From: Spirochaetae bacterium HGW-Spirochaetae-4
GTDB lineage: Bacteria; Spirochaetota; Spirochaetia; Sphaerochaetales; Sphaerochaetaceae
DNA: 64,000 nt
Reading direction: 5' to 3'
NCBI GenBank assembly: GCA_002839335.1
Contig: PGXU01000010.1
Coordinates: 22,700-86,699, forward strand
In this document: positions 25,783 through 34,772 of the stretch, one piece after another
How the letters are laid out: each line of letters opens with the position of its first letter
Numbering within the stretch: the stretch's first letter is position 1
The notes under the pieces: generated by a model
What the model saw: the letters and a program-made list of their open reading frames with translations, nothing else
Database searches by the model: none
What the model was told of the DNA's origin: nothing
Translations under genes and position numbers: made by a program

Positions 25783-25944
25783 ATGAAAAAGTATGTTTGC
25801 GATTTGTGTGGTTATGTGTATGATCCGGCTGAAGGCGATCCGGACAACGGTGTTCAACCAGGAACCGCTTTTGACGCCCTTCCTGAAGATTGGGTTTGTC
25901 CACTTTGCGGCGCTGCCCAGTCGGACTTCTCACCCGAAGACTAA
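25783..25944 (+). CDS. Rubredoxin
   Basis: A 53-residue protein below the ORF-track size limit. It reads [20 protein letters not shown] at the start and [14 protein letters not shown] near the end, giving the two CxxCG knuckles that bind a single iron. It is a small cytoplasmic electron carrier, typical of anaerobes, where it commonly feeds peroxide- or superoxide-reducing enzymes. CGGAGG precedes the ATG. It stands alone with its own promoter and terminator. Confidence 0.96.
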   Translation: MKKYVCDLCGYVYDPAEGDPDNGVQPGTAFDALPEDWVCPLCGAAQSDFSPED

Positions 25945-25967
25945 ACCTTTGATTGCACAAAGACTTG

Positions 25968-25996
25968 GGACCGTCACCGTACGGTCCATTTCTTTG
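25968..25996 (+). terminator. Rho-independent terminator after rubredoxin
   Basis: GGACCGT (25968-25974) pairs with ACGGTCC (25981-25987) and is followed by ATTTCTTTG. It ends just before the ribosome site of the next gene. Confidence 0.7.
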
Positions 25997-26010
25997 TTTG
26001 GAGAACTAGC

Positions 26011-27444
26011 ATGAAAATTCATATGGTCGTATTGCTTGGCATGTTGATCGCATTGATTCCTGGCTGCACCACCAAAACAGTCGAACAAGCAATTGCCCCC
26101 GTCCCCGTCGAGGAGGAGAGACTTTTCGACTTCTCCGGCTATTGGGAAGGTTCGTTGGCGATCGGTCCGACGAATTCACTGGCAATGGGATTCACCATCA
26201 CCTCCAGCGGAGAGGGAACCTATGAAGCATTGTTGCAGATTCCGTCCCAAGGCCTCAGGAACTTCAAGGTCTCGTCGATCCACCAGGAGGACAACCTGCT
26301 TACCATAGGGATGGAGCAGTTGCAGGCTACCTTCACCGGAACCTACAATCCGGAGACACAGCAGATAGCGGGAACATTCGTCCAGATGGGACAATCGCTC
26401 CCCTTGGTCCTCGACTTGGGAGAAGTGAAGGAGAACACGCGTCCGCAAGATCCTGTCAAACCGTATCCATACATATCCGAGGATATGTTCTTCCCACAAG
26501 CACCGGAGGGCTTCCGGCTTGCCGGAACCATTACCCGACCGGAAGGGGACGGACCGTTCCCCGCAGTGGTGCTGGTCACCGGTTCAGGGGCCCAGAACCG
26601 GGACGAGGAACTGCTTGGGCATAGGCCGTTCCTGGTACTGGCGGACGCGCTTACACGTTCCGGCATTGTGGTCCTTCGGTACGATGACCGGGGCTTTGCC
26701 GAGTCGGAAGGGGATGCGAGCGACGCCACATCGGTGGATTTCGCGGACGATGCCGAATCTGCCGTCAACCACCTCAAGACCCTGCCCTATGTCGATGCTG
26801 GGAATATTGGGCTTCTCGGACATAGCGAGGGTGCCATCATCGCACCGATCGTAGCCCAAAGGAACCCAGGCCTGGCATTCCTGGTACTCATGGCCGGCTC
26901 CGGTGTGGATGGTGTTGCCGTACTCGAAGACCAGACAGCAGCAATCCTCAGGGCCCAACAGGCTCCCGAGCCGTACATCGCCCAGGCGGTTGAAGCAAAC
27001 ATGGCCATCTATGCCATGATCCTGGACGAGAGCCGGACGTTGGAGGAACGCAAGGAAGCTGTGCTGCAGACACTCCTGACGTTTGGGTTGCCCGAAGATC
27101 AGGCAAAGTCCCAGCTGTCCGCACTATTCTCCCCCTGGTACATGACGTTCCTCGCACTCGACCCTTCCGACTACCTGAAGGACCTGGCCATGCCCGTCAT
27201 GGTCCTCAACGGAACGAAAGATACCCAAGTATCGGCGACACTGCATGTGCCGGCTATCGAAAAGGCTTTGCTTGATGGAGGAAACACCCGCTATACGACG
27301 AAGGTATACGAGGGACTCAACCATCTCTTCCAACCAGCGGAAACCGGAGCTCCGGAGGAATACGGGACCATCGAGACAACTATCGACCCACAGGTATTGG
27401 AAGATATCTCCACCTGGATTGTCAGCGAAAGGTTTCAGCTCTGA
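26011..27444 (+). CDS. Lipoprotein alpha/beta hydrolase
   Basis: 477 residues. The leader MKIHMVVLLGMLIALIPGC carries a lipobox (LIPGC), so the mature protein should be lipid-anchored outside the cytoplasm. After an N-terminal beta-rich domain (about residues 40-140) comes an alpha/beta hydrolase. VVLVTGSGAQNRDEE is the oxyanion region, LLGHSEGAIIAP the GxSxG nucleophile, TKDTQVS the likely acid and EGLNHLFQ the catalytic His. It resembles bacterial acyl esterase/peptidase proteins; substrate unknown. GGAG lies before the ATG. The last 10 bp overlap the convergent MFS gene. Confidence 0.85.
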   Translation: MKIHMVVLLGMLIALIPGCTTKTVEQAIAPVPVEEERLFDFSGYWEGSLAIGPTNSLAMGFTITSSGEGTYEALLQIPSQGLRNFKVSSIHQEDNLLTIGMEQLQATFTGTYNPETQQIAGTFVQMGQSLPLVLDLGEVKENTRPQDPVKPYPYISEDMFFPQAPEGFRLAGTITRPEGDGPFPAVVLVTGSGAQNRDEELLGHRPFLVLADALTRSGIVVLRYDDRGFAESEGDASDATSVDFADDAESAVNHLKTLPYVDAGNIGLLGHSEGAIIAPIVAQRNPGLAFLVLMAGSGVDGVAVLEDQTAAILRAQQAPEPYIAQAVEANMAIYAMILDESRTLEERKEAVLQTLLTFGLPEDQAKSQLSALFSPWYMTFLALDPSDYLKDLAMPVMVLNGTKDTQVSATLHVPAIEKALLDGGNTRYTTKVYEGLNHLFQPAETGAPEEYGTIETTIDPQVLEDISTWIVSERFQL

Positions 27445-28745
27445 CGAACCGACTCCTTATCAACCGCTTCCCGCAATCGCTCATCTTCGGTAACGATGAT
27501 GGGCGATTCCTTTATGAACAGAACGGCAAGGACCGCCGCGAACAACAAGGCGACACTAATTATCAGCACGGGTTCCAGGAATCGCCCTCCCTCGAGATTC
27601 ATGAAGATCAGGATTATGATTCCGATGAAGTGTCCGTTGAGCAACAGAACTCCTTGCGATGAAGCCTCTTGCACAGGATAACTCAATTCCGAGGCATACT
27701 GGTACCCCAACGGAATGGCGCTCTGGAAAAAGAATCCTAGTATGCCAGCCGCAATGAAACCAGCTAAGACCGGAGATATGATGAATTCATCCAAAAGGGG
27801 AATTGAGGCAAACACCAAGACTCCCACGAGGATTCCTGCCATACAGATGAAGAAGAACAACTTCCGTTTCCGCGAATAATCGGACAGCAGTGGTATGACC
27901 ACCGAGCCGAGCATACCTGCCCCCAAAAGGATCAATCCAACAATTCCATTGGAATTTTGGACACCGATGAATGCGGTGATACTATCGACCTTGGCGATAA
28001 AGACATTGAACAATCCCCAGACAAGTCCGAAGATGGTAATGAATCCACCCATATGTTTCTTATGGAGCAACAACTTGAACGAAGCGAAGAAGCTTTCGTT
28101 CTTAAACGGTTCCATGGACGAAGGTGTCGGTGGTTTTTCCTTGAAGAAAAACAATACGGCGAATGCTCCGGTCGCAGTTGCAAGTCCCAGCCAAAACAAA
28201 AGCGAGGGTATCCCTTCGCCATAGCCGGCCATGTTGGGATTGGTTACCACCAATTGCGGGCTGAGTATCATGATGAGAAGCAATCCCAGGTATTGGGCGA
28301 AGGATACCAGACCGGTTGCAAACCCACGCTCCCGCAGTGGAAACCATCGTGCGGTGACCAACGTGACATTATTCAGGATAAGGGCATGCGCCACAGACAA
28401 ACCGATCTGTGATACAACCACGGTCCAGAACGATGCGGCACCTATTCCCTTGACAATACTGAATACAGCCAAAAGTATCGCACTCGAGCGCAAGGTCCAC
28501 TTGAGCCCGACTTTATCGATGATATAGGAGGCGGGAAGGCTGAAGAAGACGAAAACCACCAGATGGATGAGCGTCAGCAAGTCTGGTCCGATCAAGGAAT
28601 CGGCTGGAATTTGGGAGGAATAGAAGGCTCCGGCTGCTCGGGAAATCGGAGCCAAGGCCAGCCACTGCATCTCGGAAGCCATGATTACTGCCATCAAGGC
28701 CACAAGGACGATCCATCGATAGGGATACACACGAATACTTTTCAT
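27435..28745 (-). CDS. MFS transporter
   Basis: 436 residues with about twelve hydrophobic segments arranged in two halves around a central loop (FKEKPPTPSSMEPFKNESFFASFK). The loop 2-3 region IIDKVGLKWTLRSSAIL resembles the major facilitator signature. It may move a small metabolite across the cytoplasmic membrane; the substrate is not evident. It is divergent from the nitroreductase gene, and its 3' end overlaps the lipoprotein hydrolase gene tail to tail by 10 bp. Confidence 0.82.
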   Translation of the reverse strand: MKSIRVYPYRWIVLVALMAVIMASEMQWLALAPISRAAGAFYSSQIPADSLIGPDLLTLIHLVVFVFFSLPASYIIDKVGLKWTLRSSAILLAVFSIVKGIGAASFWTVVVSQIGLSVAHALILNNVTLVTARWFPLRERGFATGLVSFAQYLGLLLIMILSPQLVVTNPNMAGYGEGIPSLLFWLGLATATGAFAVLFFFKEKPPTPSSMEPFKNESFFASFKLLLHKKHMGGFITIFGLVWGLFNVFIAKVDSITAFIGVQNSNGIVGLILLGAGMLGSVVIPLLSDYSRKRKLFFFICMAGILVGVLVFASIPLLDEFIISPVLAGFIAAGILGFFFQSAIPLGYQYASELSYPVQEASSQGVLLLNGHFIGIIILIFMNLEGGRFLEPVLIISVALLFAAVLAVLFIKESPIIVTEDERLREAVDKESVRQS

Positions 28746-28806
28746 ATCGACCTTCCGCCTTGTATACTATATGAATGGACTGAAAACGTATAGTAAGGAG
28801 ATTTTG

Positions 28807-29589
28807 ATGAACCAAACCTTGGACTTGTTGCTGAAACGACGTACCCACCGATCTTTTTCTGCGGAACCAATAAGCGCCCCTGACAAAAGATATATTCAGG
28901 AAGCCACACTCCGCGCACCTACTGCGGGCAACATGATGTTCTACTCGGTCATCGAAGTCACCGACCAGGGTGCGAGGCAGCAGCTTGCGCGACTTTGCGA
29001 CAACCAGCCGATGATAGCGACAGCCCCATTGGTATGGCTCTTCGTTTCCGACACCCGCAAGTGGGTCAACTACTACTTCGAGAGTGGCACGGTCGAGAAG
29101 GGAAAAGACCTCGCCGTTTCGTGGAGAGCTCCCGGTGCAGGAGATTTGTTGCTTGCCATGAGCGATGCGTTGATCGCTGCCCAAACAGCTGTTATCGCTG
29201 CCGAGTCCCTGGGAATCGGATCCTGTTATATCGGAGATATCTTGGAAAACCATGAGCAGATTTCATCCCTGTTCAATCTCCCGCAATACACCGCTGTGGC
29301 AACCTTGGTCATATTCGGACACCCGAAGAGCCACGAGCCATTGGCTTTCCCGGCAATCCGTTGTCCCCTCGATTCCATTTTCATGGAGAACACCTATACC
29401 GAACCCCACTTGGAAGACCTCCAGGTTGCTTTTGGTGCACAGGAACAACAACTCCGAACCCAAAAGCGGTTGCCATTCGAGAATACCGGATCCATTTCCG
29501 ACTACTATTACTTCAGGAAACATACAAGTGGTTTCATGGAGGAGATGAACCGCTCTTCCAAAGCAATCATCGATTCTTGGCTCGCGTGA
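28807..29589 (+). CDS. Nitroreductase family flavoprotein
   Basis: 260 residues. The FMN-binding opening LDLLLKRRTHRSFSAEPIS and LRAPTAGNMMFYSVIEV are typical of NfsA/FRP-like nitroreductases. AAQTAVIAAESLGIGSCYIGDILEN is the family's dimer and flavin segment. It should reduce nitro or quinone compounds, or other acceptors, with NAD(P)H in the cytosol. ATG 28807 follows AAGGAG at 6 nt; the ORF-track start lies upstream of the ribosome site. Divergent from the MFS gene. Confidence 0.9.
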   Translation: MNQTLDLLLKRRTHRSFSAEPISAPDKRYIQEATLRAPTAGNMMFYSVIEVTDQGARQQLARLCDNQPMIATAPLVWLFVSDTRKWVNYYFESGTVEKGKDLAVSWRAPGAGDLLLAMSDALIAAQTAVIAAESLGIGSCYIGDILENHEQISSLFNLPQYTAVATLVIFGHPKSHEPLAFPAIRCPLDSIFMENTYTEPHLEDLQVAFGAQEQQLRTQKRLPFENTGSISDYYYFRKHTSGFMEEMNRSSKAIIDSWLA

Positions 29590-29608
29590 ATTGAAGCACA
29601 TAATAGGA

Positions 29609-29633
29609 CAAGCCGTCCACAACGGACGGCTTG
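29609..29633. terminator. Bidirectional terminator between nitroreductase and nifJ
   Basis: CAAGCCGTCC (29609-29618) and GGACGGCTTG (29624-29633) form a perfect 10-bp stem between two convergent genes. T-tracts are poor on both sides. Confidence 0.6.
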
Positions 29634-29666
29634 CCAAACATATACCTTTACTGTTTTGAGAATCCG

Positions 29667-32600
29667 CTACATCACTTCGCCGACATTCTTGTAGAATTTC
29701 ATGCGACGCTTGGCATCGGCTTCTGCCCGGGCGAACAACTCTTCGGCCTGCTCGGGATTCGTCTTGTACAAGGAAGAGTATCTTCTCTCGCTCTTGATGA
29801 ATTCCTGGTAGTCGCCAGTCGGCTCCTTGGTGTCCCAAGAGAAGCGCTTGCCATCTTCCAGAGTCGGATTGAAACGGAACAACGGCCAATAACCGACTTC
29901 CACCGCAAGCTTCTCCTCAACCTGGCTCTTCATCATATTGATACCGTGGTTGATACAGGGTGAATAGCAGAAGACAATCGAAGGACCATTGAATGCGGCA
30001 GCTTCCTGCAATGCCTTCTGTGCATGCAGTCTGTTGGCACCCATGGCGATCGAAGCCACATAGACATTGCCATAACTCATCATCATGAAGCCCATGTTCT
30101 TCTTTCCGTTCTGCTTACCTGCGTTGGCGAACTTAGCCACTGCCGCAATCGGTGTTGCCTTGGAAGCTTGTCCACCAGTGTTGGAGTACACTTCGGTATC
30201 CAAGACGAGGATGTTGACATTCTTTCCAGAAGCGACAACGTGGTCTACACCACCATAACCGATATCGTAAGCCCAACCGTCACCACCAAAGATCCAAACG
30301 TATTTCTCGCTCAGGTAATCCTTCAGTTCGACGATTTTCCGTAGTGCGGCTTTCGCTTCATCGTTCTTCGCAGCCTTGACCGCATCGTCCAGCAATGCCT
30401 GGGTCTCGTTCTGCGCTGTGATCGAAGCCTCGGTCATATCGGACCACAACTCGATGTTCTTGGCGAGAGCCTTGGCAAGTGCATCGGTGGTTCCTGCGGC
30501 AAGCAGGCGGTCGATGTTCGCTTTCAACTGACGGCGGTTCGCCTCGACGGCGAGACGCATACCAAGACCATATTCAGCGTTGTCCTCGAACAGGGAGTTA
30601 CCCCATGCCGGTCCCCGTCCATCCCTGCGCTGGGCGTAAGGAGTTGTGGGGAATGTTCCGCCATAGATCGAGGAACAACCGGTCGCATTGGCGACAATCA
30701 TGCGGTCGCCACAAATCTGGGAGACCAACTTGACATAGGGTGTCTCACCACAACCTGCACAGGCACCGGAGAACTCGAACAAGGGCTTCTTGAACTGCAT
30801 ACCCTTCACGGTATCGATGGAGATACCATCGACAACATCATCGGGAAGCGCATCGAAGAACTCGGCGTTTTTCGTCTCGCCGGCTTCGCGTTCCACGTTG
30901 ATCGGGCTGAATTCCAAGGATTTCTGCTTGGAGGGACAGGTTTCGATACATACGCCGCAACCCTGGCAATCCTCAGGATACACTTGGATCTTGAACCGGA
31001 GTTCGCGAGTGTTCTTGGTGTTGGACTTGAGGGTACTGAAGCTTTCTGGAGCGTTTTCCAGATCCTTCTGATCAATCTGCTTGGCCCGGATAGCCGCATG
31101 TGGACAAGATTGTACACACTGGTTGCACTGGATACAGTTCTCGCTGATCCAATGGGGGATGAATGGGGCAACACCACGCTTTTCAAGCCGAGCGGTATTT
31201 GTCGGCAAGGTGCCGTCGAAAGACATCTTGGAGACAGGGATATCGTTGCCCTTCAGATGCATGATCGGTTCGATGATTTCCTTTGCATAGGCATCGGCGG
31301 AATCGTCGATGAGCTTCTTGGGCTCATAGGCTTTGCCGGTCTTTGCGGGAATCTTCACTTCTTCCAATGCATCCGAGGCACCGTCGACCGCTGCCCAGTT
31401 CATCTTGACGATATCTTCGCCCTTCTTTCCGAAGGTCTTCTTGATTGCATTCTTGATCAGTGCAATGGCTTCCTCTTCGGGGAAAATCCCAGATATCTTG
31501 AAGAATGCCGCCTGCATGACCGTATTGATCCTGGAACCCAGACCGACCTTCTCCGCAATCTTGAGAGCGTCGATATTGTAGAAACGGATCTTCCTGTCGA
31601 TTATCTGCTGCTGCTCCGATGCGGTGAGATGCTCGAATACCTCTTCGGTGGGAATCTGGGAGTTCAAAAGGAACACCCCGCCTTCCTTCAGGGGAGCGAG
31701 CATGTCGTATCGACCGATGTATGCGGGATTGTGGCAAGCCACAAAGTCGGCGCTGTCGATAAGCCACGGCATGTTCACCGAACTCTTTCCGAAGCGCAAG
31801 TGGCTGATTGTGATACCACCGGACTTCTTGGAGTCGTAGGAGAAATATGCCTGTGCATTCATGTCGGTGTTTCCACCGATAATCTTGATCGAGTCCTTGT
31901 TGGCGCCGACGGTACCGTCGGATCCGAGACCCCAGAACATGCAGGAGACCACACCCTTGGGGGTGACGTTGATCTGTTCGCTTGCAGGAATGCTCAAGTT
32001 CGTCACATCATCCTTGATTCCGACTGTGAAGTTGTGCCAATTGCCTGCGTTCATATGGTCGAAAACGGCCTTCGCGTGGGAAGGGGTGAAGTCTTTGCTG
32101 GAGAGACCGTATCGGCCTCCGATGACCGAGATTCCACCACGACCCATCTGGGAAAGGGCGGTAACCACGTCGAGGTACAAGGGTTCACCGATCGAACCGG
32201 GCTCTTTGGTCCGGTCGAGGACAGCGATCTTCTTGACAGATTGGGGAATTGCCGCAACAAAGTCCTTGGCCGAGAACGGGCGGTAGAGACGTACCTTGAG
32301 TACACCGACCTTCTCACCCTTCTTGTTCAGGTAATCGGCGGCCCATTCGAACGTATCGAGTGCACTGCCCATGGCAATGATGATGCGGTCCGCATCGGGA
32401 GCCCCGACATAGTCGAACAGGTGGTATTGGCGTCCTGTGATAGCCGCGACCTTATCCATGTATTCCTGCACGATACCGGGTGTCGCATCGTAGTACTTGT
32501 TGACCGTCTCACGACCCTGGAAATAGACGTCCTCATTCTGCGCCGCCACCTTGAGCATGGGCTTCTCGGGGCGTTGCGCACGGGCTCTGAAACGCTCGAT

Positions 32601-33200
32601 ATATTCGGGCTCCATGAGGCTGCGCATTTCGTCATAGGAAATTTCCTCGACCTTCTGCACTTCATGCGAGGTCCTGAAACCATCGAAGAACGCAAGGAAG
32701 GGAACCTGGGTCTTCAGGGTCGCAAGATGTGCGACCAATGCAAGATCCATAGTTTCCTGGATGCTCGTCGCGGCGGTCATGGCAAACCCTGTGTTTCGGC
32801 AGGACATGACGTCGGAGTGGTCTCCAAAAATGGAAAGTGACTGGGCGGCAAGGGAACGTGCCGAGACATGGAACACGGTCGGAGTCATTTCTCCGGCAAT
32901 CTTATGCATGTTCGGAATCATCAACAGCAAGCCTTGGCTGGCAGTAAACGTCGTCGTAAGCGCTCCCGCGGCAAGAGAACCATGCACTGCACCAGCTGCA
33001 CCTGCCTCAGACTGCATCTCCATAATGTCGACGCGCTCGCCGAACAGATTTACTCTTCCGGTACTTGCCCAGGAATCGGCATACTCCCCCATTGGTGAGG
33101 AGGGGGTGATTGGATAAATCGCGGCGACATCGCTGAATGCATACGCTACGTGTGCGGCCGCGGTATTGCCGTCGATAGTAACCATTTTCTTGTTACCCAT
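29667..33200 (-). CDS. nifJ: Pyruvate:ferredoxin (flavodoxin) oxidoreductase
   Basis: 1177 residues, a full single-chain PFOR. It converts pyruvate and CoA to acetyl-CoA and CO2, reducing ferredoxin. Domains in order are domain I (TIDGNTAAAHVAYAFSDVAAIYPITPSSP), the CoA and gamma domains, and a two-[4Fe-4S] ferredoxin domain (CIQCNQCVQSCP near residue 690, CQGCGVCIETCP near 750). The TPP domain follows with CAGCGETPYVK and GGDGWAYDIGYGG. GGAG precedes the ATG. A palindrome upstream may be its operator. It is the central fermentative step in this window. Confidence 0.97.
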   Translation of the reverse strand: MGNKKMVTIDGNTAAAHVAYAFSDVAAIYPITPSSPMGEYADSWASTGRVNLFGERVDIMEMQSEAGAAGAVHGSLAAGALTTTFTASQGLLLMIPNMHKIAGEMTPTVFHVSARSLAAQSLSIFGDHSDVMSCRNTGFAMTAATSIQETMDLALVAHLATLKTQVPFLAFFDGFRTSHEVQKVEEISYDEMRSLMEPEYIERFRARAQRPEKPMLKVAAQNEDVYFQGRETVNKYYDATPGIVQEYMDKVAAITGRQYHLFDYVGAPDADRIIIAMGSALDTFEWAADYLNKKGEKVGVLKVRLYRPFSAKDFVAAIPQSVKKIAVLDRTKEPGSIGEPLYLDVVTALSQMGRGGISVIGGRYGLSSKDFTPSHAKAVFDHMNAGNWHNFTVGIKDDVTNLSIPASEQINVTPKGVVSCMFWGLGSDGTVGANKDSIKIIGGNTDMNAQAYFSYDSKKSGGITISHLRFGKSSVNMPWLIDSADFVACHNPAYIGRYDMLAPLKEGGVFLLNSQIPTEEVFEHLTASEQQQIIDRKIRFYNIDALKIAEKVGLGSRINTVMQAAFFKISGIFPEEEAIALIKNAIKKTFGKKGEDIVKMNWAAVDGASDALEEVKIPAKTGKAYEPKKLIDDSADAYAKEIIEPIMHLKGNDIPVSKMSFDGTLPTNTARLEKRGVAPFIPHWISENCIQCNQCVQSCPHAAIRAKQIDQKDLENAPESFSTLKSNTKNTRELRFKIQVYPEDCQGCGVCIETCPSKQKSLEFSPINVEREAGETKNAEFFDALPDDVVDGISIDTVKGMQFKKPLFEFSGACAGCGETPYVKLVSQICGDRMIVANATGCSSIYGGTFPTTPYAQRRDGRGPAWGNSLFEDNAEYGLGMRLAVEANRRQLKANIDRLLAAGTTDALAKALAKNIELWSDMTEASITAQNETQALLDDAVKAAKNDEAKAALRKIVELKDYLSEKYVWIFGGDGWAYDIGYGGVDHVVASGKNVNILVLDTEVYSNTGGQASKATPIAAVAKFANAGKQNGKKNMGFMMMSYGNVYVASIAMGANRLHAQKALQEAAAFNGPSIVFCYSPCINHGINMMKSQVEEKLAVEVGYWPLFRFNPTLEDGKRFSWDTKEPTGDYQEFIKSERRYSSLYKTNPEQAEELFARAEADAKRRMKFYKNVGEVM

Positions 33201-33270
33201 ATTGACACTCCATTGAAATAATATTTACCTGTGGACCTCTACGGGCCACAACCATTTGAACACAATTCGA

Positions 33271-33288
33271 CCCTGTAATAGTACAGGG
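33271..33288. promoter_or_regulatory. Palindromic operator candidate upstream of nifJ
   Basis: A perfect inverted repeat CCCTGTA-ATAG-TACAGGG sits about 70 bp before the nifJ ATG, suitable for a dimeric regulator. It does not match the Rex consensus. The regulator is unknown. Confidence 0.5.
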
Positions 33289-33493
33289 CAACTCCCCTAT
33301 GACTATACAGCAATCGGGGGGTGATTGCAACCTTAGACACCTACTTATACGGTGAGTTCCATAGTACGAAGGAAAGGTATCGATGCTGCAAGGCAAGGGT
33401 CGGACCCAGATGGTTTCACCTCGTCCGAAGCCCCAAGGGGCGAGGTATAGATTCTTATGTTGCCTGCACTCGCTCGGGAGAGTGTCAATCGAT
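33289..33493. other. Intergenic region between nifJ and the MFS gene
   Basis: With the nifJ upstream region, about 290 bp lie between the genes. I see no gene. It contains a nested hairpin (CCTCG at 33419-33423 with CGAGG at 33441-33445, and inner GCCCCAAGGGGC) that could end the MFS transcript on the minus strand, and the second copy of a 26-nt repeat. Confidence 0.5.
33459..33484 (+). repeat. 26-nt dispersed repeat, copy 2 (covarying hairpin)
   Basis: It begins GTTGCCTGCACTCG and differs from the copy at 24260-24285 at three positions. CACTC (33467-33471) pairs with GAGTG (33480-33484). Two of the three changes swap a T-A pair for a C-G pair, preserving the stem. Confidence 0.55.
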
Positions 33494-34753
33494 TTATGGG
33501 GTCACCGGGCCATGGGTTTCCGATTTGACCACCAACACCCGCAACCAGATGAACAATAGGCTGATCAGGATCGCCGTTCCCACCATTACCATCCACAAGA
33601 ATGCATAGGTGGCATGGGCCAAGATCATTCCACCAGCGAAAGGCCCAAGGGTCGAGCCGAGTCCGGTGGTCACACTGACGATGGAATTGAAGCGTGCCCT
33701 GTGCGTACTGGGCGCATGTTGGTTCACAAACACATTGCCATTCGTCGCCAACAGGATTTCCCCGATTGTCCAGATGAACGTGGCGCCGAGAAATGCCGGC
33801 AACGACGAACAGACCGCATAGAGTCCGAATCCAACGACATAGAAGAGACACCCTATGGCCATGCTTATCGCCCGGGAGACCCGTAACGTCAAGTGGATCA
33901 CAAATGCGGTCATGAGCAACACGGTCAACGCATTCACCGACATCAGCCATCCGTACCCCTCGGTTCCTGCCTGTGTGCCGAAAATCGAATTCATCTGCAA
34001 TGGAAGCGCAAACCCATGCTGGACATAGATGAAATTGTAGAGCGTGAAGGCCACCACATAGAGCACCAGCATCCTGTTGCCGAAAAACAATCGCCACAAG
34101 GACTTCTGTTTACCATGGGATTCGGATGGAACAAGGTCGGTCTCCATAGGATGCCGTGGAAGGAGAAACCCGAGAAGGCTTGATGCGATTACCAGGGTGC
34201 TGGAGGAGACCAGAAACAGGAGGGGCAAGTTCCGCGAGAAGAGGAATGCCGCAACCAATGGCCCCACGGCCACACCGATATTCGATCCGAGGTACAGCAG
34301 GGAAAAGGCTTTGGCTCGCTCGATTTCTCCGTGGGAGTAATCAGCCACCAATGCGTGCGAAATCGGCCAGGTAGCCCCCCTGAAGGGAGAGGAGACGAGG
34401 ATGAGATACGCCACGGTCATGGGAGATTCGGTAATGAGCAGGGCACAGGAGGCATACAGTACGGCAACCGCAAGTTGGCAGGACACCATGACATGCTTGC
34501 GGGGAAACTTGTCCGCGACTATGCCTCCGACAAGTTGTCCAACACTCGCGGCGAGTACCGTCAAGGTCGCGAACAGACCTGCGAGGTGTGCCTCCATCCC
34601 GATCGAGACGGTGAGTATGAGTACCAGGAGCATCTGGACAAAATCACCGAACCGGTTGATGATCCGGGCAACAAAGAGGATATGGATACTTCTATCGAGA
34701 CTTCGGTATGAACCTCCCGTATCTCTACGGGAGGCTCGTGTATCGGATTCCAT
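33494..34753 (-). CDS. MFS transporter
   Basis: 419 residues with about twelve membrane segments. HILFVARIINRFGDFVQMLL at the start and ASVGQLVGGIVADKFPRKHVMV (loop 2-3 signature) are typical of drug- or sugar-efflux type MFS proteins. The only in-frame start upstream of the first membrane segment is ATG 34753, which lacks a ribosome site. A perfect 9-bp hairpin lies within the first 15 codons. It follows nrdJ by 19 bp. Substrate unknown. Confidence 0.82.
   Translation of the reverse strand: MESDTRASRRDTGGSYRSLDRSIHILFVARIINRFGDFVQMLLVLILTVSIGMEAHLAGLFATLTVLAASVGQLVGGIVADKFPRKHVMVSCQLAVAVLYASCALLITESPMTVAYLILVSSPFRGATWPISHALVADYSHGEIERAKAFSLLYLGSNIGVAVGPLVAAFLFSRNLPLLFLVSSSTLVIASSLLGFLLPRHPMETDLVPSESHGKQKSLWRLFFGNRMLVLYVVAFTLYNFIYVQHGFALPLQMNSIFGTQAGTEGYGWLMSVNALTVLLMTAFVIHLTLRVSRAISMAIGCLFYVVGFGLYAVCSSLPAFLGATFIWTIGEILLATNGNVFVNQHAPSTHRARFNSIVSVTTGLGSTLGPFAGGMILAHATYAFLWMVMVGTAILISLLFIWLRVLVVKSETHGPVTP
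34713..34734 (-). other. Hairpin in the 5' coding part of the MFS gene
   Basis: CCTCCCGTA (34713-34721) and TACGGGAGG (34726-34734) form a perfect 9-bp stem with a 4-nt loop, about 40 bp after the nrdJ stop. It could be an intercistronic control structure; there is no T-tract for termination. Confidence 0.55.
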
Positions 34754-34772
34754 ATGGTGGTCTATTCAGCAA

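Noticed and set aside
26093-26308. Frameshift or split gene in the lipoprotein hydrolase
   Set aside because: The 477-residue frame is continuous with leader, domain and full catalytic triad; the overlapping frame is a shadow.
30984-32840. Plus-strand 618-residue frame opposite nifJ
   Set aside because: Antisense shadow; nifJ motifs are complete on the other strand.
33345-34097. Second minus-strand frame (250 residues) within the MFS gene
   Set aside because: Out-of-frame shadow; the 33494-34753 frame has the membrane segments and MFS signature.
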